Positions 17,203 to 26,150 of a stretch of 64,000 bases of DNA are shown here, in pieces. The DNA lies in NCBI RefSeq assembly GCF_022919095.1, contig NZ_CP095073.1, positions 2,914,001 through 2,978,000 on the forward strand. The letters are read 5' to 3'. The stretch is from Halobacillus salinarum (lineage in GTDB: Bacteria; Bacillota; Bacilli; Bacillales; Halobacillaceae). Positions within the stretch are counted from its first letter, which is position 1; every line of letters starts with the position of its first letter. The notes under the pieces were generated by a model. That model was not told where the DNA came from. It did no database searches and worked only from the letters and a program-made list of their open reading frames with translations. A program made the translations under genes and the position numbers.

Positions 17203-18213
17203 ATCCTCCAATATAAGACATTTCTATTTTCTTTTTACCTTTGGAGCCATTCTCCACTCGTTCCTCGGAGTAGCGGTCATCCCTTTTTGTCCAAATTTTT
17301 ATCAGCTGTAAAATGATTTCATGGTCTGACAAGTGACTTCTGAGCATTTGTTTTAAATCATATCCTTCTGTTGCAAACAGACAGGTAAACAACTTTCCAT
17401 CTGCAGATAAACGAATACGTGTGCAGCTTGCGCAGAAAGAATCAGTGACGGATGATATCACTCCTATTTCGGCTTCACTATCTTTATAGCGATAGCGTGA
17501 AGCGACTTCCCCGTAATAATTAGCTTCCAACGGCTCAAGGGCATAACCTGATGAATTTGGTCGATAATTTCTTTTTTCGAAACCACATGTTTGAAGTTCC
17601 AGCCGTTATGGTTACCTACATCCATAAATTCAATGAATCGGAGTGTGTCTCCTGTATTTTTAAAATAACGGGCCATCGGCACAATTTGACTTTCATTCAT
17701 CCCTTTTTTCACGACCATATTTATTTTAATTTTAAGACCAGCTTCTCTGGCAGCCTCGATTCCTTTAAGAACCGGCTTTGTCTTAATGCCTCTTCCATTC
17801 GTTTCTTTAAAGACTTCATCTTCGATCGCATCTAAGCTGATATTTACCCGACTTAATCCTGCCTCTTTTAGTTTCTTCGCTTGTTTAACTAAAAATACTG
17901 CATTTGTAGTTACAGCAATGTCGTTAATCCCTTCAATTTGGTGGATTCTTGCGATCAGCTGGTCCAAATTTTTACGCATCAGTGGTTCGCCGCCGGTAAT
18001 TCTCACTTTCTCAGTCCCAAACTTCGCAAATATCTCAACTAACCGGACAATTTCGTCAAAACTCAATAGTTCCTTTGCCGGCATAAACCGATAATCGTCT
18101 CCGAAAATTTCCTTCGGCATGCAATAAGAACATCTGAAATTACATTGGTCGATTACCGATATCCTTAAGTCCTTCATCGGACGGTCATATTTATCCAATA
18201 CATAATTTACCAC
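17201..18213 (-). CDS. moaA: GTP 3',8-cyclase MoaA; reading frame broken
   Basis: MoaA is the radical SAM enzyme that starts molybdopterin synthesis by cyclising GTP (with MoaC). The N-terminal half has the SAM cluster [10 protein letters not shown] (about residues 21-30) and [10 protein letters not shown]. The frame stops soon after IHQVMPL. The C-terminal part ([16 protein letters not shown], then the second cluster [20 protein letters not shown]) is in another frame. One extra G after the TTG codon at about 17535-17538 restores [14 protein letters not shown] and a 337-residue protein of normal length. The start is GTG 18213. It follows moeA by 27 bases. The host also has a formate dehydrogenase needing this cofactor. 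Confidence 0.85.
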
Positions 18214-18240
18214 GTTTATGCTCCTTTCTAGGAAGCTGAT

Positions 18241-19506
18241 TTAATGGAAGGCTTCCTGCTTTCCTGAATCTTCTATGAGAATAACTTCTACCATATCCCC
18301 TAGTTTAAATCCTTTCGTTCCTCCTGGCAGCACAATAAAAGCATCTGTCTCAGCTAAAGAGGTAACCACGGCTGATTTATCTATTCCCGCAGGTGAAGCA
18401 AAGATTTTTCCATCCCTCATGGTTACTTTTCCCCTGACAAATCTCATAAATGGATTAGCTTTTGGAAAATCTTTGTTTAAATAAGCTTTTGTACGCCTTC
18501 TAAATGGGAACGGATTCGCTAGAAATCCTTGAATAATTGGAAAAGTAAACAGTTCAAATCCTACATAACAGGCTGATGGATTACCGGATAATCCGAACAA
18601 CAGCTTTCCTTCTACTTCAGCAACCGTTGTCACGCTGCCAGGCCTCATGGCTATCTTATTAAATAAAACCTCAGCCCCGAGTTCTTTGTAAATGTCCGGC
18701 ATAAGGTCAAAATCACCTACCGAAACACCACCGGTAGTGATGAGAATATCCATTTCGGCTGCGGCCTTGCTGACTGCCTCAAAGCAAGTCGAAAAATCAT
18801 CCTTAAGCTTCCCTAAGTAAACGGCCTCGGCCCCTGCCCTTTCCACCTGGGCAGTAATCATGTATGCATTTGAATTGCGGATCTTCCCAGGTTCAAGAGA
18901 CTCATCCACATCAAGTAATTCCGTTCCCGTAGCAAATATCCCTACTTTTGGTTTTCTTTGAACTTTTACTTGATCATACCCAAATGTTGCTAACAGTGCT
19001 TTAATTCCGGGATTAATTTTCGTTCCTGATTGAACGAGTACGGTCCCTTTCTTCGTTTCAGAGCCTTGATGAATAACATTCTGTCCCGGCTTAAGCTCTC
19101 TTTTTAAGGACATATAGGATTGGCCGTTTTTTTCGTAGGCTTGACAAATTTCAAACATCGCTACACAATCAGCACCTTCAGGAATCTCAGCCCCTGTCAT
19201 AATCCTTACTGCCTCTCCTTTTTTTAAAGGGCGGCTCGCCCGATGCCCTGCACCGATCTGCTCGATCACACGAAACTCTTCTGCCTGCCCCCTCCCGAGA
19301 CCTATGGTATCTGTAGAGTGTAACGCAAAGCCGTCATACGGAGATTTATCAAAAGGTGGAATAGGATGTGAAGCAGTGATATCCTCGCCTAAATAACGAT
19401 TGTGGCTGTTTTCGAGGTTTACACGTTCATGACTATTTTTTTTCATTCGCTCCATTACTTTAGAGACTGCTTCCTTCACTGGGATTGGTTTTCTATGTAA
19501 CTTCAT
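18241..19506 (-). CDS. moeA: Molybdopterin molybdenumtransferase MoeA
   Basis: MoeA inserts molybdate into adenylated molybdopterin. The 421-residue protein shows family landmarks: PPFDKSPYDGFAL near residue 55, GEAVRIMTGAEIPEGADCV near 105, VGIFATGTELLD near 190, ITTGGVSVGDFDLMPDIYKELGAEVLFNKIAMRPG near 265 and LFGLSGNPSACYVGFELF near 320. The start ATG 19506 follows AAGGGGGAAACTT; a further frame to 19533 has no ribosome site. It is first in a moeA-moaA operon. Confidence 0.93.
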   Translation of the reverse strand: MKLHRKPIPVKEAVSKVMERMKKNSHERVNLENSHNRYLGEDITASHPIPPFDKSPYDGFALHSTDTIGLGRGQAEEFRVIEQIGAGHRASRPLKKGEAVRIMTGAEIPEGADCVAMFEICQAYEKNGQSYMSLKRELKPGQNVIHQGSETKKGTVLVQSGTKINPGIKALLATFGYDQVKVQRKPKVGIFATGTELLDVDESLEPGKIRNSNAYMITAQVERAGAEAVYLGKLKDDFSTCFEAVSKAAAEMDILITTGGVSVGDFDLMPDIYKELGAEVLFNKIAMRPGSVTTVAEVEGKLLFGLSGNPSACYVGFELFTFPIIQGFLANPFPFRRRTKAYLNKDFPKANPFMRFVRGKVTMRDGKIFASPAGIDKSAVVTSLAETDAFIVLPGGTKGFKLGDMVEVILIEDSGKQEAFH

Positions 19507-19651
19507 AAGTTTCCCCCTTAACTGTCTAATCATTTGTTTTGACCTTAACGGAATGAGTAGAAAATATCAAAGCTTTTGTTTCTTTATATATACTGTTTTT
19601 CCCTTTCTCTACAGGGGTATAAACAATTAGGATGAAAGAGGAGGAATGTTT

Positions 19652-21004
19652 ATGAACCATGCCTATGATGTTCTAGTAATTGGAACTGGGGCTGCGGGCA
19701 GCCGCGCAGCTGCTGCAGCCAAACGGAATAGACTTTCTACTGCAATCGTAGATCATCGATCTTACGGGGGGACATGCCCGCAGAGAGGATGTGATCCTAA
19801 ACGGGTGTTGGCAGGGATCGCCGAAATTTACGATGATGCTTCCCGGGTTAATGGAAAAGGCCTGACGGGTGAAGTATCACTATCCTGGAAAGATCTCGTT
19901 CAATATAAAAACACATTCACTACCCCTGTTCCTGAACAAGTTGAAAGCTCTCTTAAAGAAAAAGGAATTGATACGTACCATGGCACAGCATCGTTTATTG
20001 ATCCCAACACGATAAAAGTAGGAGAGCACCAGCTTCAGGCAGGTAAATTCGTTATTGCTACAGGAGCTTCTCCCGCTTCACTTCCTATAGAAGGCAGTGA
20101 ACACATGATTACGAGCGATGACTTTTTTGAACTGGAAGAACTTCCAGACAATTTGTTATTTGTGGGCGGAGGTTACATCAGTTTTGAATTCGCTCACCTT
20201 TGCGCACGATTAGGAAAAAACGTAACGATCGTACATCGAAACAGACATGTGCTGGAAGGCTTTGACAAGGAGATTACGAATAAATTAGTCGAGCATACGA
20301 AGGATTTAGGTGTAACGATTCATACGAGCACGGAAGTTCAATCCATTGAAAAATTAACCAGTGGGAAATTTCAAGCTTATGTTAGAAAATTTGACCATGA
20401 GCATGAATTAACTGCAGATCTTGTTATCCATGGAGCAGGTAGACATGCGAACCTTAAAGAGTTAGGGCTGGAGTCGATTGGGCTGGAATATTCGAAGAGG
20501 GGTGTCCCCGTAAATCATAATTTTCAAGCGATTTTCCATCCGCACATTTATGCAGCAGGAGACGCGGCTGAAACTGGTTTAAAACCTCTTACACCTGTAG
20601 CTGGTGAAGAAGCCGAACGGCTCTCCCGCCATTTAATTCACGGTGAAGAGCAAACACCTATTTCACTCCCCGTGCCTTCTGTTGTGTTCACCTATCCAAT
20701 GCTTGCTTCTGTTGGAATTACTCAACAGGAAGCGAAGGAGAACGATATCCCGTATGAAGTACAATCCAGAAACATTTCGGATTTTTTCACCTATAAACGA
20801 ACGGATGGACCATCAGCATATGTCAAACTCCTCATCAACCCGTTTACAGATGAAATTCTAGGAGCCCACTTTTTATCGTCGTATGCCAGTCATCTTATCA
20901 ACTTATTCTCTTTCGCTATGTACAAAAAAGCGACAAAACAGGATTTACAGCAAATGCTGTGGGCCTACCCCACTCCGGAGTCAGACATTCCCAGCATGTT
21001 TTAA
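19652..21004 (+). CDS. FAD-dependent disulfide oxidoreductase (glutathione reductase/mercuric reductase-like)
   Basis: The 450-residue class I pyridine nucleotide-disulfide oxidoreductase has the FAD fold VLVIGTGAAGSRAAAAAKRN, the redox pair GGTCPQRGCDPKR (C-x4-C, about residues 40-52), the NAD(P) fold LLFVGGGYISFEFAHLCARLG near 170, YAAGDAAETGLKPLTPVA near 300, and the dimerisation domain with VFTYPMLASVGIT. The last segment has AYPTPESDIPSMF rather than the usual H-P-T-x-x-E, so the catalytic His position appears to be Tyr. The substrate is unknown. ATG 19652 is preferred over 19646 for spacing to GAGGAGG. Confidence 0.85.
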   Translation: MNHAYDVLVIGTGAAGSRAAAAAKRNRLSTAIVDHRSYGGTCPQRGCDPKRVLAGIAEIYDDASRVNGKGLTGEVSLSWKDLVQYKNTFTTPVPEQVESSLKEKGIDTYHGTASFIDPNTIKVGEHQLQAGKFVIATGASPASLPIEGSEHMITSDDFFELEELPDNLLFVGGGYISFEFAHLCARLGKNVTIVHRNRHVLEGFDKEITNKLVEHTKDLGVTIHTSTEVQSIEKLTSGKFQAYVRKFDHEHELTADLVIHGAGRHANLKELGLESIGLEYSKRGVPVNHNFQAIFHPHIYAAGDAAETGLKPLTPVAGEEAERLSRHLIHGEEQTPISLPVPSVVFTYPMLASVGITQQEAKENDIPYEVQSRNISDFFTYKRTDGPSAYVKLLINPFTDEILGAHFLSSYASHLINLFSFAMYKKATKQDLQQMLWAYPTPESDIPSMF

Positions 21005-21076
21005 TGGAATAGTCGCCGCCGATTCAGGCAGAGATGCTGTTAAAGTCTGTCATTGATACTCACAAATCGTATTAAA

Positions 21077-21121
21077 GAAGCCGCACTGAACGATTTTATC
21101 GTTCAGTGCGGCTTCTTCTTT
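21077..21121 (+). terminator. Terminator after the oxidoreductase gene
   Basis: Perfect 18-base arms beginning GAAGCCGCACTGAACGAT, with a 3-base loop, then TTCTTTTA. The minus strand also has T-rich flank, so it may serve the yrzI-like group too. Confidence 0.85.
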
Positions 21122-21128
21122 TAATGCT

Positions 21129-21153
21129 TAACCCAAAAAGTCAGCAGTTCTTC
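21129..21153 (-). repeat. 25-base repeat, copy 1
   Basis: The minus strand reads GAAGAACTGCTGACTTTTTG then GGTTA. It matches 26859-26883 on the plus strand in 24 of 25 positions. In one frame both copies encode T-E-E-L-L-T-F. Confidence 0.6.
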
Positions 21154-21185
21154 GGTGACATCTCGATTAGTCGATGCCTTCTTAA

Positions 21186-21320
21186 TTATAAATGCAATTG
21201 TTTTATTTTCGTTTCATCAATATGTTTTTCAATGGTCTGTTTCCGGACAACTGCCTGGTCTCGTAGTTCCGGAGTCTGCCATTCAATAAAAACCGTGAAC
21301 AAAATAAAGTTCAGTCTCAT
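21186..21320 (-). CDS. YrzI-like small protein (third of the group)
   Basis: 44 residues from ATG 21320, after TTGGAGGTAATTAGTT: MRLNFILFTVFIEWQTPELR, followed by a charged helix with VVRKQTIEKHIDETKIKQ. A short hydrophobic start followed by a basic/acidic helix of this size fits the YrzI-type small proteins of Bacillus, which often occur as tandem genes. The assignment is tentative; the function is unknown. Confidence 0.5.
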   Translation of the reverse strand: MRLNFILFTVFIEWQTPELRDQAVVRKQTIEKHIDETKIKQLHL

Positions 21321-21354
21321 AACTAATTACCTCCAATATACGTATAATGATCAG

Positions 21355-21417
21355 CTACGCACTATCCTTCTCCACATTTAACCATTCCATAAATATCATT
21401 CTTCTCATCCCTGACAT
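21355..21417 (-). CDS. Possible 20-residue peptide in the yrzI-like group
   Basis: ATG 21417 follows GAAAGGAGATGGCAATT and encodes MSGMRRMIFMEWLNVEKDSA. The ribosome site is strong, and the ORF sits between two similar small genes on the same strand. Its size makes coding uncertain. Confidence 0.35.
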   Translation of the reverse strand: MSGMRRMIFMEWLNVEKDSA

Positions 21418-21433
21418 AATTGCCATCTCCTTT

Positions 21434-21568
21434 CTAATTGTTGTACATACTTGCTGCTTTTCGATCTAACATCTTCTCAAGCTCACTGGGCCGGTAACCC
21501 GGCATCGGTGGAGCCTCTGTTTTTTTCTTTACTTGGATCGTAAAGACGAAAAAATGGATTGTCATCAT
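21434..21568 (-). CDS. YrzI-like small protein (first of the group)
   Basis: 44 residues (43 from the second ATG at 21565), after AAAGGAGGTGAGAT: MMTIHFFVFTIQVKKKTEAP, then PMPGYRPSELEKMLDRKAAS. It has the same architecture as the protein at 21186-21320: a short hydrophobic start, a basic patch, then a helix. This resembles the YrzI family (Bac_small_YrzI). The function is unknown. It heads a group of three closely spaced small ORFs. Confidence 0.5.
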   Translation of the reverse strand: MMTIHFFVFTIQVKKKTEAPPMPGYRPSELEKMLDRKAASMYNN

Positions 21569-21601
21569 ATCTCACCTCCTTTAATTAAACCCTTTAAAAT
21601 T

Positions 21602-21810
21602 TGCTGCCTGTTGAATTGTGGTCCTCATCTAGATAACGAATGAGGCAGCGGGTTTGATGGAGGTTTTTTATTTTAAAAGGTAAAATTTACCTTTTTTAAG
21701 CAAAATAAAAAACCACAGGCTCCCTGTGGCTGTAAATAGTTAAAAAAAGACGGTCAAACCAGCCTTTCTCTAAAAAAGCCACAGGAATACAATATGCGTC
21801 ACCTGCGGCT
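21602..21810 (-). other. Hairpin-rich intergenic stretch between the HD gene and the yrzI-like group
   Basis: Reading the minus strand there are two tandem terminator-like hairpins. The first is at 21777-21810 (AGCCGCAGG with CCTGTGGCT, then TTTTTT); the second is at 21713-21729 (CCACAGG with CCTGTGG, then TTTTTTATTTT). Next comes a perfect 10-1-10 hairpin at 21675-21695 (AAAAGGTAAA/TTTACCTTTT). Last is a leader dyad at 21602-21648 (GCTGCCT with AGGCAGC, competing with CCTCAT/ATGAGG). I see no convincing gene between 21569 and 22004. Confidence 0.5.
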
Positions 21811-22004
21811 GATATGATTAAATTATTAAAAATTAGTGAATTTGCTCAGCGCAGGTCGTTTGAAATTGGTTGTATTGTTTATCAAGATTCATTAATTTGT
21901 TTAACATATTATCCGACCTCGCTTTCTGGAAATTTATTCTTACAAACAGATTATATCGGACGTGAGCTGACAAGTAAAGAACTTTTTGAAAATTTGTCAC
22001 AAAA

Positions 22005-22544
22005 TCATCTTGACATTTCTTCTCCATCACTTTGAAGAAAATGGTCGATCTTCAGATCGAGTTGGTACAGACTTTTAACCGCGTCTCCTTTATCCATTTC
22101 TTTATAATGGTGCAAACCGTTCGGTTGTTCGTCAATTCGGTCCGCCTCAGCGACCACCTGCTGAAGTTTCGTTCTCTTGTTATGCAAGTCAAAAGGCAGG
22201 TAGCTGTCTGTGTGAAGCAGGACGGCCAATGAAACTTCTTTGGCAACTAAGCGGTCCTCCCCTAATCGAATCAATAGTTTATGGGCTCTCTCTGCTCCTT
22301 TGATGGCATGGATATCATGTTTCCGGTATTCTTCATAATCCCATTTTCCATCCCTGTACCATTCATAATGCCCCATATCGTGTAAAAGGGCTGATTTAGT
22401 AGCCAGGTTAGGATCTACACCATTTTTCAAAGCCAAATCAAAGGCATAGCCGGCCACTGTTACTGCGTGGTTAATTCCCGATCTTTGCAAATATTTTTGA
22501 GTGATTCTATGTTTAAATACTTCAACTAAGGTGACTCTCGTCAT
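22005..22544 (-). CDS. HD domain-containing hydrolase
   Basis: The 179-residue protein has an HD-type metal-dependent phosphohydrolase core: SGINHAVTVAGYAFDLA, then the paired metal ligands in SALLHDMGHYEWY (H-D, about residue 55) and a second histidine/aspartate set in VSLAVLLHTDSYLPFDLH and VVAEADRIDE. Such proteins hydrolyse phosphate esters of nucleotides; the substrate is unknown. The gene stands alone and is followed by tandem terminators. The ATG is preceded by GGAGGCTGGCAA. Confidence 0.8.
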   Translation of the reverse strand: MTRVTLVEVFKHRITQKYLQRSGINHAVTVAGYAFDLALKNGVDPNLATKSALLHDMGHYEWYRDGKWDYEEYRKHDIHAIKGAERAHKLLIRLGEDRLVAKEVSLAVLLHTDSYLPFDLHNKRTKLQQVVAEADRIDEQPNGLHHYKEMDKGDAVKSLYQLDLKIDHFLQSDGEEMSR

Positions 22545-22670
22545 TTGCCAGCCTCCTATAGATTTTTTGAAAGTTAATATATCATGCTTCTTGTATTCCT
22601 ACAAGTATAGATGACACGAAGTGGTTTATTCCATTTTGAAAAGAGGAAAAAGCCAGCAAGGAGGCTGGAT

Positions 22671-23420
22671 ATGAAATTCAAAGATGAAATTGTACTTATA
22701 ACCGGGGCAAGTAACGGAATTGGAAGAAAATTAGCTTTATCGTACGCTTCTGAAGGAGCTGCTGTGATCACATGTGACATAGATGAAGAGCACGGCAGGC
22801 AGCTTGTAGGAGAAATACGCGACCAAGGAGGAAGTGGATACTTCTATCGCTGCGACGTAAGTCAACCGGAGCAAATCAAACAGCTGATGACTACGATCAC
22901 TCATGAAATCGGCGTCATCTCTATTCTAATTAATAACGCCGGAATCAGCCGATTCAAATCTATGTTTGATCAATCAGACACAGAATGGGACGAAATATTA
23001 AATACGAATTTGCGGAGCGTTTACCTATTTTCTAAACATGCCGCAGCGCGTTGGAAAGAAAAGCAACTCCATGGAAGAATTGTTAATATGGCTTCAACCC
23101 GGGCATTTATGTCAGAGCCGGATTCAGAAGGCTATGCCGCTTCTAAAGGAGGTATTATCGCTTTAACTCATGCCTTGGCAGCCAGCTTAGCTCAATATAA
23201 AATTCGCGTTAATTCAATTAGTCCCGGCTGGATTCAAACCAATCATTATGATGAGTTAAGAGCCAAGGATCATCACCAGCACTTGAGTAAACGAGTGGGG
23301 TCGCCGCAGGATATCACTAAAGCCTGCTTTTATTTAACAGATGAGGAAAATGACTTTGTGACTGCTGAGAATTTAGTGATTGATGGGGGGATGACTCGAA
23401 AAATGGTATACGAGCATTAG
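22671..23420 (+). CDS. SDR family NAD(P)-dependent oxidoreductase
   Basis: The 249-residue short-chain dehydrogenase has the cofactor motif TGASNGIG (about residues 12-19), CDIDEEHG, NNAGISR (about 88), and the catalytic set S-x(n)-Y-x3-K with MASTRAF and GYAASKGG. The classical catalytic serine position reads MASTRAF, and Tyr-Lys is in GYAASKG. ISPGWIQTN and FVTAENLVIDGGM are typical late motifs. The substrate is unknown. The start ATG 22671 follows AAGGAGGCTGGAT. Confidence 0.88.
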   Translation: MKFKDEIVLITGASNGIGRKLALSYASEGAAVITCDIDEEHGRQLVGEIRDQGGSGYFYRCDVSQPEQIKQLMTTITHEIGVISILINNAGISRFKSMFDQSDTEWDEILNTNLRSVYLFSKHAAARWKEKQLHGRIVNMASTRAFMSEPDSEGYAASKGGIIALTHALAASLAQYKIRVNSISPGWIQTNHYDELRAKDHHQHLSKRVGSPQDITKACFYLTDEENDFVTAENLVIDGGMTRKMVYEH

Positions 23421-23499
23421 GCCCTGTCTAAAGGATGTTTAAGCTTAAGAAACCAGGGGTAACGTTAAGCAAGCAACTAACTTCCAGGAGGTGATCAGA

Positions 23500-23832
23500 A
23501 TGGAAGAGCTGTCATCTTATCACGTAACCTTTCATCAGCCCTTGACTACCCAGCAGATTATCAGTCTTTATAAGCTTTCTTCTAAGAACAACTTCAATAT
23601 TTATCTTCATCAAGATCACTTAATTGCCGACGCTGGACATTTGACTAAACTGCTATCTTTCTTTTTATTTGTAAAGATTGATCAACCTGTATTATTAATC
23701 ATAGATGGAGAAGACATTGAGTCAGCTTACAAACAGCTTCAGAGTCAGTGTGGTGATTGTATTGATCATATCACCCGTAGAACGAAGTACACAGGTCAAA
23801 TTATGAACACCCAGACTTCTATTACCGTGTGA
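23500..23832 (+). CDS. HPr-like small protein
   Basis: The 110-residue product resembles the phosphocarrier HPr fold in length and pattern: a strand YHVTFHQPLTTQQIISLYKLSS, then a helix-like AGHLTKLLSFFLFVKIDQPVLLIIDGEDIESAYKQLQ. The usual HPr active site (R-P-A-x-x-x, His15) is absent, so phosphotransfer by PtsI is unlikely. In Bacillaceae, free HPr-like proteins of this type have no known function. The start is ATG 23500 after AGGAGGTGATCAGA. Confidence 0.6.
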   Translation: MEELSSYHVTFHQPLTTQQIISLYKLSSKNNFNIYLHQDHLIADAGHLTKLLSFFLFVKIDQPVLLIIDGEDIESAYKQLQSQCGDCIDHITRRTKYTGQIMNTQTSITV

Positions 23833-23926
23833 TGGATTATTGACCTCCATCGTTAAATACCGTAGGGAGATCCTCAGTGTCTATGCTTCACTAGAGGAGT
23901 TTAACATAAAGCACCTATTCCTTTGA

Positions 23927-23958
23927 GGACCCACTTCTAGAATGAGGTGGGTTCTTTC
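23927..23958 (+). terminator. Terminator-like hairpin after the HPr-like gene
   Basis: GGACCCACTTC pairs with GAGGTGGGTTC, followed by TTTCG. It lies about 100 bases behind the stop. Confidence 0.6.
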
Positions 23959-24045
23959 GCCTATCGTATTCTGAATGATGTCAGATTTTGATGGGAATCT
24001 AAAAATGCGAAATACTAGATGTTAAAAAGATAAGGAGTGGCTAAA

Positions 24046-24615
24046 ATGTATGACGTAGCAATCATTGGAGCAGGTCCTGCTGGAGGAAGCGCAGGGGTAT
24101 TCACAGCTAAAGCTGGTAAAAAAACTGTGTTATTTGACAGTGGCAAGAGCATTACAGCCAAAGCCTGGGTTGAAAATCATTATGGAGTAAGTGAGATTGA
24201 GGGACCAAACCTTCTTGAGAACGGGCAGCAGCAAGCAAAGAAATTCGGCGCAGAAATTGTTACTGAAGAGGTGGAAGAAATAGAAGCGGACGGAGAACTC
24301 TATACTATAAAAACGAGTAGTCAATCGTATCATGTCGACCATATCATTTTTGCAACAGGAATGTCTACAAAGCTTGCTGAACAATTCGGGCTTGAAATTA
24401 CTGAAGGATCAGAACCGCGTGTAGCAAAAGTTATTGAGACAGATAAGCATGGGCATACGAAAAAAGCTAAGGTTTGGGCCGCTGGTACTGTTGCAGGGGT
24501 GAGTGTCCACACGATAATAACTGCCGGAGATGGAGCAAAAGTGGCTGTAAATGTAATCAGTGAATTAAACGGAGAACGATATGTCGATCATGACATTTTG
24601 AAATCAAATAAATAA
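24046..24615 (+). CDS. FAD-binding thioredoxin reductase-like protein, single domain
   Basis: The 189-residue protein has the N-terminal FAD motif VAIIGAGPAGGSAGVFTAKAG, the segment ENHYGVSEIEGPNLLENGQQQAKKFGAEIV as in thioredoxin reductases, HIIFATGM and a C-terminal VWAAGTVAGVSVHTIITAGDGAKVAVN that closes the FAD site. The NADPH domain and the C-x2-C redox motif of full thioredoxin reductases (about 310 residues) are missing. It belongs to the short FAD-only group common in Bacillaceae, with unknown electron partner. The start ATG 24046 follows AAGGAGTGGCTAAA. Confidence 0.78.
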   Translation: MYDVAIIGAGPAGGSAGVFTAKAGKKTVLFDSGKSITAKAWVENHYGVSEIEGPNLLENGQQQAKKFGAEIVTEEVEEIEADGELYTIKTSSQSYHVDHIIFATGMSTKLAEQFGLEITEGSEPRVAKVIETDKHGHTKKAKVWAAGTVAGVSVHTIITAGDGAKVAVNVISELNGERYVDHDILKSNK

Positions 24616-24619
24616 AGAG

Positions 24620-24660
24620 AGCTGGTAGAGAGCCGTCAGGCTGATCTACCAGCTTTTTAT
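24620..24660 (+). terminator. Terminator of the FAD protein gene
   Basis: Arms AGCTGGTAGA and TCTACCAGCT, then TTTTTATTTTT. Confidence 0.85.
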
Positions 24661-24749
24661 TTTTAATAAAAAAGAAAGCCGAGCCCCGTATGAGGTAGAA
24701 TCGAGCCCCCGATAAAATAGAAGCGGTCTAAAAAATAAAAATAGTCTCT

Positions 24750-24812
24750 TTAAGGAGTTTTTTTTGGACGACGGGACTCGATATCAATCAAAATTTCAAA
24801 TTCGTTTAACAT
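24750..24812 (-). CDS. Possible 20-residue peptide
   Basis: ATG 24812 follows GGGAGGAATGCCGG and encodes MLNEFEILIDIESRRPKKTP. Only the strong ribosome site supports it. The rest of the interval 24616-25069 holds the corA terminator and nothing else that I can assign. Confidence 0.3.
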   Translation of the reverse strand: MLNEFEILIDIESRRPKKTP

Positions 24813-25009
24813 CCGGCATTCCTCCCTTATTCATCGTAATTTCAGTATAGACAGAACCCTTTTTATGTATAACCATCCCCGGATGGAACTCTTCTCCTTC
24901 TAAAGACTGAAATTAGCTGCACTTCGTAAAAAAGCCCTTCAGGTTTCTCTTTCGGTAACCTGGCGGTAGGAAATGGTAAACCAAACTCGTTTACCCGTTT
25001 TTTCCAAAC

Positions 25010-25039
25010 AAAAAAGGCTGTCGGGGGATCCCAACAGCC
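25010..25039 (-). terminator. Terminator of corA
   Basis: GGCTGTTGGG pairs with CCCGACAGCC, followed on the minus strand by TTTTTTGTTTGG. Confidence 0.8.
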
Positions 25040-25069
25040 AAATAGCCTTACTAATACTAGTGACATTGA

Positions 25070-26019
25070 TTAATCAAACCAACCCTTGTTCCTGAACCAT
25101 AAAAACATCGCAAACGCAATGGCAATCATTACTATCCAGACGATAAAATATCCATACTTAGCGTCCAGTTCAGGCATGTAAGAAAAATTCATCCCATATA
25201 TTCCAACGATAAATGTAAGCGGCATAAATATGACGGAGATAACAGTAAGAATCTGCATCGTCCGGTTAGTTTGATGGGAGTTTAGTGATAAATAACTATC
25301 CCGGATATCCTGAGTCATCTCCCGGTTTGATGCGATCATCTCTGCAACTTTAATTAAGTGGTCATGAATATCGGCAAAATATTCCCTTCTCTCTCTAACT
25401 CCTTCTAAATGATGCGTGTTTAACACCCGGTACAAAAGATCCCGCATTGGATGTACCGTCTGCCTCAAGGTAAGAAGCTCCCCCTGCGGTCAAACAATTC
25501 CTCCAGAAGATCTTCCATAGATAAGTTTCTTGTATTATCCTCTATTTCATTAATATGATCTTCAATTTGATACACAATCGGGAAATAGTTATCTACCACT
25601 TTGTCTAACAGCTGATACAGCACAAAGTATTCATCAAGCGTCTCTGGTTTCGTACTTCTTTTCAACAGACTCCTTGCTGTCTGAAGAGCAGGAGATTCTT
25701 TTCGGTGAAATGTAACGACTGAACACTCACCTAAAAATACGTCTATTTCCTGTTTTTCTAATGCGTTTGGATCAACAGAATGGATGACAAAAAACGTATG
25801 GTCATCATAGTAGTCCAGCTTAGGACGCTGCAGTTCCTGAAGACAGTCTTCTATGGCAAGAGGGTGAAAATGAAAATATGTATCGAGAAGTTTCACTTCT
25901 TCCTCAGTCGGATTATTAAAATCCACCCAATACCAATCTGTGTCCATTTTCTTCAATTCATCTAAATTTAGTCCTTCTTTCAGTCCATCCTGCCTTGAAT
26001 AAGCTGTAATTTCTATCAT
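25070..26019 (-). CDS. corA: Magnesium/cobalt transporter CorA; reading frame broken
   Basis: CorA is a pentameric Mg2+/Co2+ channel. The N-terminal cytoplasmic domain (MIEITAYSRQDGLKEGLNLD, WVDFNNPTEEE, FHFHPLAIEDC) stops after LLEELFDRRG. The C-terminal part, with the long helix, two membrane helices and the signature YGMNFSYMPE, is in another frame. One extra G in the run at 25480-25484 gives FDRRGELLTLRQTVHPMRDLLYRVL and a normal 316-residue protein. The start ATG 26019 follows AAAGGATGATCCT. The break is of the same kind as in several neighbours, so a sequencing error is more likely than loss. Confidence 0.85.
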
Positions 26020-26150
26020 AGGATCATCCTTTAATCTTCTGCGATTGTACTTTAGTCTATACCTCAATTCTTACTTTTAAAAACCTAATTTCTACTCATT
26101 CCACTATGATATGATACGATAAGATAGAGTCCAGTAAAAGGAGAATGGCT

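Noticed and set aside
21814-22035. Overlapping frames on both strands between the HD gene and the hairpins
   Set aside because: Neither has a good ribosome site nor a recognisable product; the minus-strand frame runs out of the HD gene 3' end.
24863-25066. Open frame of 67 codons on the minus strand behind corA
   Set aside because: It starts inside the corA terminator, has no ribosome site and no recognisable domain.
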